From an uncultured Mucilaginibacter sp. (GTDB lineage: Bacteria > Bacteroidota > Bacteroidia > Sphingobacteriales > Sphingobacteriaceae), in contig CAIPPO010000183.1 of assembly GCA_903866915.1 (NCBI GenBank), forward strand, positions 1 through 36,926: DNA of 36,926 nt, written 5' to 3'. Under the pieces are notes generated by a model. That model was given only the letters and a program-made list of their open reading frames with translations, searched no databases and was not told the DNA's origin. Positions 23,201 through 32,320 of the stretch are shown here, in pieces. The position numbers were made by a program, and so were the translations under genes. Every line of letters begins with the position of its first letter. Within the stretch, counting starts at the first letter, position 1.

Positions 23201-24841
23201 TTATTTTGCAATCCAGATTTTAGTACTTGCTACGTCATTGCCACCTGTTTCAGCCTTCCAGTTCAGATTATTGTAAAGCTGTTCATCGCCGGGATATTGA
23301 TAACGTTGTAAACTGCCATAATTTTGGGCATAACCCGTAGGATTTGCCGGATCAACCGGAGTTGCACCACCCGTTCTGCGTTGTAAAGTCCAGGCAACCC
23401 AGGGCTGGCGGAACAAATCAACCCATTCCTGCGCATAGATCAGGCTTACAGCGTTGGCTGAATTGAATGCAGTCTTAGGGTTGGTCAGTACAGCACTGAT
23501 ATCTGATGCCGCAGGTGTGGCAGCAGCTGGCTTATTCACGTTCCATATAGGGCATGTATAGGCCAATGCTGTCCAAAAGCTTATTGAAGAGGATACACCT
23601 GCCTCATATTCGGTTTGGGCATTGCCATTACTTTGCGGAACTCCTGCAATACCTCGGGCATATACCTCGGCTTTCAGAAAATGTACTTCTGCCGGGGTAA
23701 TGAATATTTCAGGTACTGTACCAATCGAGCCGCTTGCTACACCATCCCGGCCCCAGTAATAATTGAAATCGGAATATAGATTCCCGGTTTTATCGAGCGT
23801 CCAATCTTCGTCGCGAGCCTTATTGTAGGGATCGCCTCCGTCAGATATCGGTGTAACCGGATTTTGCGGATAAGGAGCCCAGTTTCCGGCTCCGTTAACT
23901 TCAAAATAGATCTTACACCTTGGATCAAAAATTCCACTGCCGTCGGCATTGTTATTGTTGCTCATCAAATTCCACATGGTAGTACCCATACGTATTCTGC
24001 ATTCCTGGTTAAACGAAAAACCACGACCGGCTCCGTTGTAATCAAAACTCAAGCCCGGTATATTGGTAGAATTTAAACCAACAACGTCACCAAGCGGGTC
24101 GGTGAGCAATGGCTTGTTCAACGCATCAGCAATGATCGGTCCGGCATCGGTATTGTCTTTGTCGTACATGGTGAGTGCATAACGTAAACGAAGCGAGTTG
24201 GCAAATTTTATCCATTGCGAGATGTTGTTTGCCAATAGAAACTCGTTTCCACCGAAAGAGTACTGTGTACTGCTGGTGGTATTGAAATGATTAACGGCCC
24301 AGGTAAGATCTTTCAAACAGGAAACGTAAACCGCCTGTTGCTTATCGTAAGGCACCTTAAGGTCTGTGACCGAACCTGAAAGCCCCTTTCCCGCTTTGAA
24401 ATAGGGTATATCACCATAAAAATTCGACAACTCGATAGCCTGATATGCCCGTAATACTTTGAGCATGGCTACCGCATTGGTATAGTTGGCTGAATCGGGG
24501 TTTGCAGCCACCATGCCGAGCATTTGGTTAACTGCAGCCAGGTTTTGATAAAAGCCGTTCCAGTTGGCACCACCACCATAGCCATAATCGGATTTTGCAT
24601 ATACTGCACCCTGTTGTGTTATTGGATATAACCATCTTGTACCGGCATTGTCTTCGCCTTGTGCGGTTTGGTCAAGATTTGATCCTATACTTTGGTATAT
24701 CTGTGAGAATGTTGCAGATGGAGAGCCGTTCCAGGTTGCGTTTATTTTTTGAAAATCCTTAGTGCAGGATGCAAAAAGCGCAACAAGTATCAAGCCGACC
24801 ACAGTTCCTGCATGGTATCTCTTTTTATAATTCGTTGACAT
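23201..24841 (-). CDS. SusD/RagB-like nutrient-binding outer-membrane lipoprotein
   Basis: Protein of 546 residues with a lipoprotein signal (LFASC, Cys26, then TKD). The body matches the SusD-like-2 branch (PF12771): early TPR-like helices (YQNLAAVNQMLGMVAANPDS, AMLKVLRAYQAIELSNFYGD, followed by IPYFKAG), the LANNISQWIKFANSLRLRYA helix, and the end region SLIYAQEWVDLFRQPWVAWT. It forms the lid over the SusC barrel and captures substrate at the cell surface. It starts 34 bp after SusC. No glycosidase or peptidase is encoded beside it, so substrate cannot be read from context; this SusD branch is often found in loci without glycoside hydrolases. Confidence 0.93.
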   Translation of the reverse strand: MSTNYKKRYHAGTVVGLILVALFASCTKDFQKINATWNGSPSATFSQIYQSIGSNLDQTAQGEDNAGTRWLYPITQQGAVYAKSDYGYGGGANWNGFYQNLAAVNQMLGMVAANPDSANYTNAVAMLKVLRAYQAIELSNFYGDIPYFKAGKGLSGSVTDLKVPYDKQQAVYVSCLKDLTWAVNHFNTTSSTQYSFGGNEFLLANNISQWIKFANSLRLRYALTMYDKDNTDAGPIIADALNKPLLTDPLGDVVGLNSTNIPGLSFDYNGAGRGFSFNQECRIRMGTTMWNLMSNNNNADGSGIFDPRCKIYFEVNGAGNWAPYPQNPVTPISDGGDPYNKARDEDWTLDKTGNLYSDFNYYWGRDGVASGSIGTVPEIFITPAEVHFLKAEVYARGIAGVPQSNGNAQTEYEAGVSSSISFWTALAYTCPIWNVNKPAAATPAASDISAVLTNPKTAFNSANAVSLIYAQEWVDLFRQPWVAWTLQRRTGGATPVDPANPTGYAQNYGSLQRYQYPGDEQLYNNLNWKAETGGNDVASTKIWIAK

Positions 24842-24875
24842 AACGTTAATTTTTAAGATTCGTTAAAAAAACCAA

Positions 24876-27800
24876 TTAAAATCCTGCTTTGACCGAAAAG
24901 CCTACAGAACGTACCCCTGGCAAACCACCGAATTGTATTCCCTGAACATTTGAGGTACTAACAATACTTTCAGGATTGATATGATCTGGTAAGGTGGTAA
25001 ACAGGTAAAACAAATCGCGACCCACCAAAGAAAATGACAGGCTTTGAAACAGCTTTGTTTTGCTCACCAGATTCTTTGGCAGGGTATAGGTAATGTTTAA
25101 CTCACGCAATTTGCCCCAGGAATCATTGAATATTGAATTTGTACGAACAATTGGAATGTTATCCCAGGACTGATAATTGCCGGCATATTTCCACCAGGAA
25201 TTAACCACTGCGGTATTTTGCTCGTATTGGCCAGATGAAGGGTTTAAAGCTACGCCCGGTAGTATTACACCAACGTTCGCTTTTGTCCCGTCAGGATAAG
25301 TAAATGGAAGGCCATGCCCATCCCGCTCGTAAACAGTTTCTGGTGCCATGCCCTGGCCCATAAGCGTTGCATAATCACCCGACCATATCTGCCCGCCGAT
25401 TTTGAAATCGGTTAATATATAAAGACTGATGTTCTTATAACGGAACGTTTGTGAGATACCTCCGGTTAGTTTGGGCGTTGCATTGCCAATTTTAACAATA
25501 TTATCGGATGTTGCGTATTGCGATCCAATAATCGGTCCATGGCCGGTATTCACACCATCCGAATAAATTTGGTTTACAACTTTTTGGCCGTTTACATATT
25601 TATAATCGTTACCATAAATGTTGCCATAATCATCACCTACATTAACCCGTTGTGAGACGCCGTCGCCTCCAAACCACGAACCCAGCGGTAAATAATCAAT
25701 TCCCGGAGCAAGTGATACCACTTTATTTTGATTGTGTGCCCCGTTAACTGTTACATCCCAACTAAAGTCGCTCGAATTGATCACTTTTCCGTGAATAGTA
25801 AACTCAATACCCCTGTTTCGAAGGGCTCCTGAATTAATCAGTACGCTGTTGAGTCCCGAAGAATTTGCGGTTGAAATGGTTAGGATCTGATGGTCTGAGT
25901 AAGTATTGTAATAAGTGAAATTTACGTTCAACCTGTCGTTGAAGAATCCCAGATCTGGTCCAATCTCAAATGATTTGGAGCGTTGAGGCCCAATATTTGT
26001 GGGGTAGTTGGTTGGTAAAGCCAGACCGGTTTGTTGAAAGCCCGGTAGTATATTTTGGTTGCCATAAACAAGGCCATTTTGATAAGGTATGTAAGCATTG
26101 GCGCTTGAAGCTTCGCTTATTCTGATCTTACCATAGGATAGCCAATTTTTTACCGACTTTAAATCAAAAGCATCTGTAAATACAAAACTTAAGCTTGCCG
26201 ATGGGTAAAGATAACTCCAGTTTGATGGCCTGAGCGTTGATGACCAATCGTTATTCCCGGATAAATCTAAAAACAGGAAATTTTTATAGGAAAAATTGGC
26301 CAGGGCGTACGCGGAGTTGATCTCCATTTCGTTCCTGTTCTCGTTCGGACGTGGATAGTTGGAAGCTGCACCTGAATAGTTGTACAGGTTGTATACGTTA
26401 GGATAGATAAATGGCCCCGGGTTACTTGCCTGAATGTCGTACAAATGGGTATAGTACTTCCTCGCTCCCAAAGTTAAACTGGCACTAAAGTCTTGCGCTA
26501 TTTTTTCTTTGTGAAAAACCAATCTTCCGTCAAGGTTTTCAGTAAAGTTGTTGGCCATATCGTTTGAATATGAACCAACCAAACCCGCTGCATCAGTAGG
26601 GTGATTTTTGGTTTCAAACTGGCTGGTATAATAGTTCAAACCAACACTACCGCTTGCTCTGAGCCAGGGGGTAACTTCGGCATTTAAAGAAATAGATCCT
26701 ATGAACTGGTTTTGGGTGTAAGTAGTAATATTGTTATACAGGCCCCACCAATAATACTGCTGTCCGTAATCCCATGGGGATTGTTGAAGAACCGACGTAT
26801 TTTGCGACCCGTTCGGCAATGTGCTCAGGCCTTTTTCGATGGGTTTGTAGTCGGCAGGAATGTTATAAATGGTCATATAACCAACGCCTCCCGACGATCC
26901 GTTTTCCGAATAAATGTTTACGGGATTGTATTTTCCTAAATTAATATAACTAGCGGTAGCATCTACTTTTACTTTCGGACTGACATTAATTGAAGATCCG
27001 ATATTGAAGGTATTGGTTGCGCTATTGCTGTTATAGGTTATCGCATCATTTGTTGTGCGTGTGTAAGATACCCTCAGGGTACCCAATTCTCCGCCGCCTG
27101 ATACAGCGATATTATTGGTCTGGGTATTTCCCGTTTTGTAAAAACTTTGAAAAATGTTTGAATTAGGCGTGTAGGGTCGGGTTTTTCCATCCCACCAAAC
27201 CAAGGGCTGTCCCGACATTTTTGGGCCCCATGAAGCGCCATCGCCAGGGAAACCGATATAGTTGTAAAAGGCACCGCCTGAAGGGCTTGTATTACCCGGG
27301 CCTATATATGCCCCGGGTACGTTAATATCCGGACCGTAGGGGTCGTTTGCTATATTTTCTTCCCGGTTGGCACCGCTGCCATTCTGGTAAAAAGTGGGGT
27401 TGGCCGAATATAAGGCTTCGGTCATACCATTTCCATACTCATGTTGGGTTTGAACTGTACGGTAGGGATCGTTCCAGCGTACCGAATAATTGTAATCAAT
27501 GCCAAATCCTTTTTTCTTTGAGCCTTTTTTGGTCACAATCAGGATAACACCATTTGCACCGCGTGCACCATATAATGCTGCTGCTGTTGGACCTTTAAGT
27601 ACGTTGATACTTTCGATATCATCCGAATTTACGGTGTTCAAAAATGAACCATAGTCTGTTGGAGGCTGTGATACATCAGTACCGCCCTGGCTCAAAGCAT
27701 CAACACTGGATTGAATCCTTCCACCCGGTTGAATAGGTTCATTATCGATTACCACATTGTCAACCACGATCAATGGTTGATTATTGCCCCATAGGTTATT

Positions 27801-28634
27801 GTTACCTCTGATGACAATTCGGGTCGAGCCGCCTTCAACGCCATTCGGTACCGAAATATTTAAACCGGAAACTTTACCCATCAGGCCCTCAGCAACGTTT
27901 GGAGGGTCGGCTTTGGTGATATCTTCGGCCACAATAGTTTGGGAAGAGTAGCCAAGTGATCTGGACTCGCGTTTGATGCCCAATGCTGTTACAACAACTG
28001 AATTTAATGAGCCTACAGCGGGTGCCAGACTTATCGAAATACTGGTCTTATCACCCACAGGTATTTCCTGCGGGTTGTAGCCAATGTAAGAAACAACCAA
28101 CACCGCAGAATTGTCCGGAACCTGAAGTTTAAAACTTCCGCTGACGTCTGTGGTGGTAACTGTATTAGTGCCTTTTACACGTACGGTAGCACCCGGTAGC
28201 GGATCGCCTTTTTCGTCCAGTACCTTACCTGTTATGCCAATTGCGGAAACCATTGTAGTTTCTGTGCCGCTAGTCGACCTGGCAGTTAGAACAATTGTTT
28301 TTTGTACAATTTTATAGACTATAGGTAGGTCTCTAAAACAAAGTTGCAACGTTTTTTCAAGGTTAAGGTCCTTTATGTCTATTGTTACTTTGTAAGATTG
28401 TTTAACAACATCAGTTTTGTACCAGAAAGTATAGCCGCTCTGTTGTTCAATCTCTGTTAAAACTTTTTCAAGTTTTACATTTTTATTAGTTAATGTAATG
28501 TTCTGTCCGAACGTGGCTGCACTGAGTTGCAGGCTTAAGACGGTGACAAGAGCAAAAGTTAGTTTCATAACCAACGTTATCCTTTTAAGCCGTGAGTAGT
28601 GATGCCTCAACGGATAAATAGTAGAAATTTCCAT
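24876..28634 (-). CDS. SusC/RagA TonB-linked outer-membrane transporter with STN domain
   Basis: Protein of 1252 residues. Order of parts: signal peptide (about 23-44 after a 22-residue leader), secretin/TonB N-terminal (STN) domain at about 45-115 (VKLEKVLTEIEQQSGYTFWY), carboxypeptidase D-like beta sandwich at about 132-210 (GKVLDEKGDPLPGATVRVKG), plug at about 215-370 (VVVTALGIKRE, VLKGPTAAALYGARGANGVI) and a 22-strand-type barrel to the C-terminus, which ends in Phe. The STN domain is the part that contacts a FecR partner, and FecR is encoded directly upstream. An ATG at 28568 would remove the leader. With SusD it imports an unknown nutrient, driven by TonB. Confidence 0.95.
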   Translation of the reverse strand: MEISTIYPLRHHYSRLKRITLVMKLTFALVTVLSLQLSAATFGQNITLTNKNVKLEKVLTEIEQQSGYTFWYKTDVVKQSYKVTIDIKDLNLEKTLQLCFRDLPIVYKIVQKTIVLTARSTSGTETTMVSAIGITGKVLDEKGDPLPGATVRVKGTNTVTTTDVSGSFKLQVPDNSAVLVVSYIGYNPQEIPVGDKTSISISLAPAVGSLNSVVVTALGIKRESRSLGYSSQTIVAEDITKADPPNVAEGLMGKVSGLNISVPNGVEGGSTRIVIRGNNNLWGNNQPLIVVDNVVIDNEPIQPGGRIQSSVDALSQGGTDVSQPPTDYGSFLNTVNSDDIESINVLKGPTAAALYGARGANGVILIVTKKGSKKKGFGIDYNYSVRWNDPYRTVQTQHEYGNGMTEALYSANPTFYQNGSGANREENIANDPYGPDINVPGAYIGPGNTSPSGGAFYNYIGFPGDGASWGPKMSGQPLVWWDGKTRPYTPNSNIFQSFYKTGNTQTNNIAVSGGGELGTLRVSYTRTTNDAITYNSNSATNTFNIGSSINVSPKVKVDATASYINLGKYNPVNIYSENGSSGGVGYMTIYNIPADYKPIEKGLSTLPNGSQNTSVLQQSPWDYGQQYYWWGLYNNITTYTQNQFIGSISLNAEVTPWLRASGSVGLNYYTSQFETKNHPTDAAGLVGSYSNDMANNFTENLDGRLVFHKEKIAQDFSASLTLGARKYYTHLYDIQASNPGPFIYPNVYNLYNYSGAASNYPRPNENRNEMEINSAYALANFSYKNFLFLDLSGNNDWSSTLRPSNWSYLYPSASLSFVFTDAFDLKSVKNWLSYGKIRISEASSANAYIPYQNGLVYGNQNILPGFQQTGLALPTNYPTNIGPQRSKSFEIGPDLGFFNDRLNVNFTYYNTYSDHQILTISTANSSGLNSVLINSGALRNRGIEFTIHGKVINSSDFSWDVTVNGAHNQNKVVSLAPGIDYLPLGSWFGGDGVSQRVNVGDDYGNIYGNDYKYVNGQKVVNQIYSDGVNTGHGPIIGSQYATSDNIVKIGNATPKLTGGISQTFRYKNISLYILTDFKIGGQIWSGDYATLMGQGMAPETVYERDGHGLPFTYPDGTKANVGVILPGVALNPSSGQYEQNTAVVNSWWKYAGNYQSWDNIPIVRTNSIFNDSWGKLRELNITYTLPKNLVSKTKLFQSLSFSLVGRDLFYLFTTLPDHINPESIVSTSNVQGIQFGGLPGVRSVGFSVKAGF

Positions 28635-28701
28635 ACATTTGTGTGGTTTTGGGTTGAGAATAGATTTCAGGTTACGTAATCTTATTTATCCCAGCTGCAT
28701 T

Positions 28702-28735
28702 GCCGGAGGTGCTCGCAACACGTTCCGGCTTTTTT
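28702..28735. other. Hairpin between FecR and SusC genes
   Basis: GCCGGA (28702-28707) and TCCGGC (28724-28729) pair, with an inner GTG/CAC stem, and are followed by TTTTTT on the plus strand. On the plus strand it has terminator form, but no plus-strand gene precedes it. On the minus strand it would be a plain hairpin in the SusC leader and could limit read-through from FecR or stop antisense transcripts. Confidence 0.45.
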
Positions 28736-28784
28736 GCTGGTAAAGCTATTTAGCCCGGCTATTTAGCTTTTTATGTACCAGTAA

Positions 28785-29963
28785 TTATTTTACGATGATT
28801 TTCCCCCTTTCTATTGTGAAGTTAATACCACTTAATTCAAGTATTTTTAATACCTCCGAAGCATTTGAGTTTCGTGATATACGACCGTGATAAGTTGACC
28901 CTGCTACCGGACCCTTGTATTCGACATCAACATTATACCACCGGCTTATTTGCCTCATAATAGTTTTGATATCAGCATTATCGAATTGAAACATACCGCT
29001 TTTCCAGGCTGTTATTTCGTCAAGGTCGACATCGTCTTTCACTTCAGCATGGCCATTGGTTTTTAACAAATATTGTTGCCCGGGTTTAACAAGGGTTTGG
29101 CCATTTTTGTCATAGATTTTAATGCTGCCTTCAACCAGGGTTGTTGCAGCCCACTCCTCATCGGTATAGGAATTAATATTAAATTGAGTTCCGATATCCT
29201 GTATCAGCTGGCTGGCTATTTTCACTTTAAATGGCTGTTTCGCGTTATGTGCAACTTCAAAATAAGCCTCACCAACTAATTCAACCACTCTATCGGCGCC
29301 GGAGAATGCTGTTGGAAACCTTAAGGATGATGCGGCATTCAGCCAAACTTTTGTGCCGTCAACAAGTGTAAGCTGGTACTGACCACCCTTTGGTGTAGTG
29401 AGCACATTGTAGCTTATCTCTTTCGAACCTGATTTCTCAGCTAGGGGTTGGTAGGCTAATTGTCCGCTTTTTTTAACGATATGCGCACCGGGCTGGGAGG
29501 TAAGGGAACCATTTTTAAGGCTGCTTAGACTTATTTTTGACCCATTTGCAAGCGTCAAAACAGCTTTATTGGTTCCTGGCAAAAGGTCGCGATTGGCCAT
29601 CTGCAGCACTTTTGGCTGTTGCCGGGTCTGCCTGGCTACAAGTATTGAAAGCGAAAGCAATAACAGAACCGATGCTGCAAACTGAAACGATCTTTTACGG
29701 TAAATAGGCACAATTCGCTTTTCTGCCCGTTTAATCCGATTTTCTATTTTATTTCTCAGATTAGCCTTAAGCGCATATAACTCTTCTTCGTTTAAAGTAT
29801 CGGTAATATCCGGATCGTTAGAAAAATGAGCATAATAATGTTCCATCGCCTTTACTTCTTCAGCGGTGGCATCACCATTCAAATATTTTTTTAAAAGTTT
29901 AAAAAAATCGCTCTTTAATTGAGGGGGCATAGATCGGGTTTTTCTATATGTATCCAAACACAT
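28785..29963 (-). CDS. FecR family anti-sigma factor
   Basis: Inner-membrane protein of 392 residues. The cytoplasmic N-terminal region (KLLKKYLNGDATAEEVKAME) should bind the sigma factor. One membrane helix lies at about 93-110 (FQFAASVLLLLSLSILVA). The periplasmic FecR domain follows at about 185-285 (YNVLTTPKGGQYQLTLVDGT, VWLNAASSLRFP, ELVGEAYFEVAH). The C-terminal DUF4974 domain (FQFDNADIKTIMRQISRWYN, ending FTIERGKIIVK) should meet the STN domain of SusC. Another ATG at 29930 is equally possible. It lies between the sigma gene and susC, the usual order for such loci. Confidence 0.94.
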   Translation of the reverse strand: MCLDTYRKTRSMPPQLKSDFFKLLKKYLNGDATAEEVKAMEHYYAHFSNDPDITDTLNEEELYALKANLRNKIENRIKRAEKRIVPIYRKRSFQFAASVLLLLSLSILVARQTRQQPKVLQMANRDLLPGTNKAVLTLANGSKISLSSLKNGSLTSQPGAHIVKKSGQLAYQPLAEKSGSKEISYNVLTTPKGGQYQLTLVDGTKVWLNAASSLRFPTAFSGADRVVELVGEAYFEVAHNAKQPFKVKIASQLIQDIGTQFNINSYTDEEWAATTLVEGSIKIYDKNGQTLVKPGQQYLLKTNGHAEVKDDVDLDEITAWKSGMFQFDNADIKTIMRQISRWYNVDVEYKGPVAGSTYHGRISRNSNASEVLKILELSGINFTIERGKIIVK

Positions 29964-30046
29964 AGAAATCTCCCATCCGGTAGTTTAATTTTTTAATTAA
30001 AATGGTAAAAAGAAATTGCGGCCGACTAATAAAACCTTTTTGCAGG

Positions 30047-30607
30047 TCAGAGCATCAGTGATATTAGTTTCCCCAAATGAACACGTAAGTGTTTTATGGA
30101 AGTTGTAAATTGGTTTTGTACTGTCTTTTGCGAAACATGCAGAATTTCGCTGATCTCTCGGGTAGAAAGTTCCTTGCCAAATTTCATGATAAATACCTGC
30201 TTCCGTTTTTCGGGTTGTAGATTTAGCCAAATTTCTATGCATTCGCGTATCTCCTTCTCGAAGAAGATCGAATCAGGGTCAGATGCAGAAGCTTGCATAA
30301 ATTCTATCGGTGTTTCAAAAGCAACCAGATTTTTATTTCTTTTATAGGTTGAAAAGACGCGATAGCGGGCAGCGGCAAATAAATAGGCAGCCAGTGTTTC
30401 AATTTTTCTTTCCTCCCTGTTCAGCCAAAGATCGGCAAAAACGTCCTGTACAATGTCGGCGCATAGGTCTTCGTCTTTAAGGCGCTTATGGCTTTCATTA
30501 TACAGTTTTAGCCAGTATCGTTCATATATTTCGCTGAACGCGGCCTCGTCACTTTGCTGTAAAAGGGTAACTAATTCATTGTCCCTGCATGAATTAAGCA
30601 TCCTCAT
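30047..30607 (-). CDS. ECF RNA polymerase sigma factor, FecI-like
   Basis: Protein of 186 residues. Sigma region 2 is at about 22-90 (AAFSEIYERYWLKLYNESHK, DIVQDVFADLWLN, LAAYLFAAARYRVFSTYKRN) and region 4 at about 128-182 (KRKQVFIMKFGKELSTREIS, EILHVSQKTVQNQFTTSIKH). This is the Bacteroidota group that pairs with FecR. It should direct transcription of the SusC/SusD genes when substrate binds SusC. Starts at 30607 or 30601 are both possible. A weak promoter (TTG, 17-21 nt, TATCTTTA) may lie about 75 bp upstream. Confidence 0.94.
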   Translation of the reverse strand: MRMLNSCRDNELVTLLQQSDEAAFSEIYERYWLKLYNESHKRLKDEDLCADIVQDVFADLWLNREERKIETLAAYLFAAARYRVFSTYKRNKNLVAFETPIEFMQASASDPDSIFFEKEIRECIEIWLNLQPEKRKQVFIMKFGKELSTREISEILHVSQKTVQNQFTTSIKHLRVHLGKLISLML

Positions 30608-30900
30608 CGTTAAAATTGGGTTAACAAAAAAGTGTAATAATTTGGTTGCGATGCCACTTTACGTGGTAAAAAGATAAAGATATAAACATTTATATTTAAC
30701 AAGCAAGTCTCTTACCCGACTAGTTATACACTTCTGAATGAAAAATCGGAGGCACTTTTAGCAGCTATTGTTCGGGATACAAGCCAAATTCAGGAAAAAA
30801 TATTGATTTTGATCAGGAAATAACTAATACTTGTGATGCCAGCAAATGTGTATCTGCAAGGATAATCCGGATATCCTATCAATATAACAGAGCTGCTTTT

Positions 30901-32310
30901 TTACCGCCCTCCGCCACCCAGTGCCCGGTACAAATTAACTGTTGCCTGTAATTGTTGCAACTTATCGGTTACACCATTCAGCTGGGCCGAAAGCAAGCTT
31001 TGTTCGGATGTAAGGACGTCAGTATAATTAGTGGCCGAACTGTAGCGTAATAATTGCTGGGTATAATCAACCGATCTTACCAGCGCTGCAATTTGTTTGA
31101 TACGGGCATCGTCTTTATCTTTTGCTGATTGATAAGCATATAATGCATTCGATACTTCTGCACCGGCCGTTAATACGGTTTGCTGGTATTGGTACATCGC
31201 TTCTTCCTGCTTTGCCCGGGCAGTTTTTAAACGCGCTTTGTTGATGCCCTGGTTAAAGATAGGCTGGGTTAGCCCGGCAGCAATATTGTAAAAAATAGAA
31301 TTGATAAAGAAATCCTTCAGCGTCAGGTTTGAAAAGCCACCAGATGATGTGATGGTAAATGAGGGATAAAAATATGCTTTGGCTACATTGGTGTTCTCAA
31401 AGGCAGTTTTGAAAGTATATTCGGCTTGTTGCACGTCCGGGCGGTTTTTTAAAAGTTGAGAAGGCAGCCCGGTTAGCAGTAAAGTATTTGGTTGCTGATC
31501 ATCGAGCCTGGCGCGGTTTATCGGCCCCGGAGCGCGACCCAGCAGCAGATCTAATGCATTTTCGGTTTCGCGGATGCTGCGTTTGATATCGGGTATGGCT
31601 ACTTCAGCAGCATAACGATTGGCTTCGCTTTGTACCACGGCTGCGCCAGTTACCACATCTGCTTCTTTCAGAACTTTCATGGTTTCTACGTCCTTCATTC
31701 TGTTTTGCAGCGTTTTGGTAGTAATATCTAACTCTTTATCCAGGGCAAGCAGGTTGTAATAGTTATTGGCGATATCAGCGATCAACTGAGTTTGGATGGC
31801 TCTTTTAGCCGCATCAGTTTGCAAAAGCGTAGCCAGCGCTGCTCTTTTTGTACTGCTCAATTTTCCCCATATATCGGCTTCCCAGCTAGCGTTGAGACTC
31901 AATTGGTATAAAGTTGTTGTTGTATTGATGCTGGTACCGGGCGGATAATCCAATGCTGCTGCCGATTGCCTGCCATGGCTAACGGATGCATTACCGTTTA
32001 AGCTGGGCAACAGTGCATTTTTTGTCTGCCCCAGTGTAGCCTGCGCTTCGTATATTTTTTGAATGGCAATTTTTAAATCCAGGTTATGTACCAGGCCCTC
32101 GCTGATCAACGCCTTCAACGCTGTATCTGTAAAAAGATTTTGCCAGGGCATAGCTGCCAGGCTTGCGGTATCAATACTTCTATGCTCGCGATAAAGAGAA
32201 TCGGTTTTGATTTCGGGCTGCTGATAGGGCCGGGATATCTTGCATGAAAGTACTAAAACTCCGCTAATCACCAATAGGAATACAAGGCGGAACCTGTAAA
32301 TCTTATTCAT
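30901..32310 (-). CDS. RND efflux outer-membrane lipoprotein (NodT/OprM type)
   Basis: Protein of 469 residues. The signal ends in LVLSC (Cys23), giving a lipid-anchored TolC-like channel. Family wording is clear: SLNASWEADIWGKLSSTKRA, IADIANNYYNLLALDKELDI, ALDLLLGRAPGP, LPSQLLKNRPDVQQAEY, YSSATNYTDVLTSEQSLLSA. I chose the ATG at 32310, which leaves 10 bp after the pump gene and a standard signal peptide; the longer frame from 32352 would overlap the pump gene by 32 bp. It is the last gene of the three-gene efflux operon. Confidence 0.93.
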   Translation of the reverse strand: MNKIYRFRLVFLLVISGVLVLSCKISRPYQQPEIKTDSLYREHRSIDTASLAAMPWQNLFTDTALKALISEGLVHNLDLKIAIQKIYEAQATLGQTKNALLPSLNGNASVSHGRQSAAALDYPPGTSINTTTTLYQLSLNASWEADIWGKLSSTKRAALATLLQTDAAKRAIQTQLIADIANNYYNLLALDKELDITTKTLQNRMKDVETMKVLKEADVVTGAAVVQSEANRYAAEVAIPDIKRSIRETENALDLLLGRAPGPINRARLDDQQPNTLLLTGLPSQLLKNRPDVQQAEYTFKTAFENTNVAKAYFYPSFTITSSGGFSNLTLKDFFINSIFYNIAAGLTQPIFNQGINKARLKTARAKQEEAMYQYQQTVLTAGAEVSNALYAYQSAKDKDDARIKQIAALVRSVDYTQQLLRYSSATNYTDVLTSEQSLLSAQLNGVTDKLQQLQATVNLYRALGGGGR

Positions 32311-32320
32311 TGAAATTATA

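Noticed and set aside
30859..30877. AGGATA-N7-TATCCT hairpin downstream of the RND operon as terminator
   Set aside because: Only 6 bp, AT-rich and without a T-run on the minus strand.
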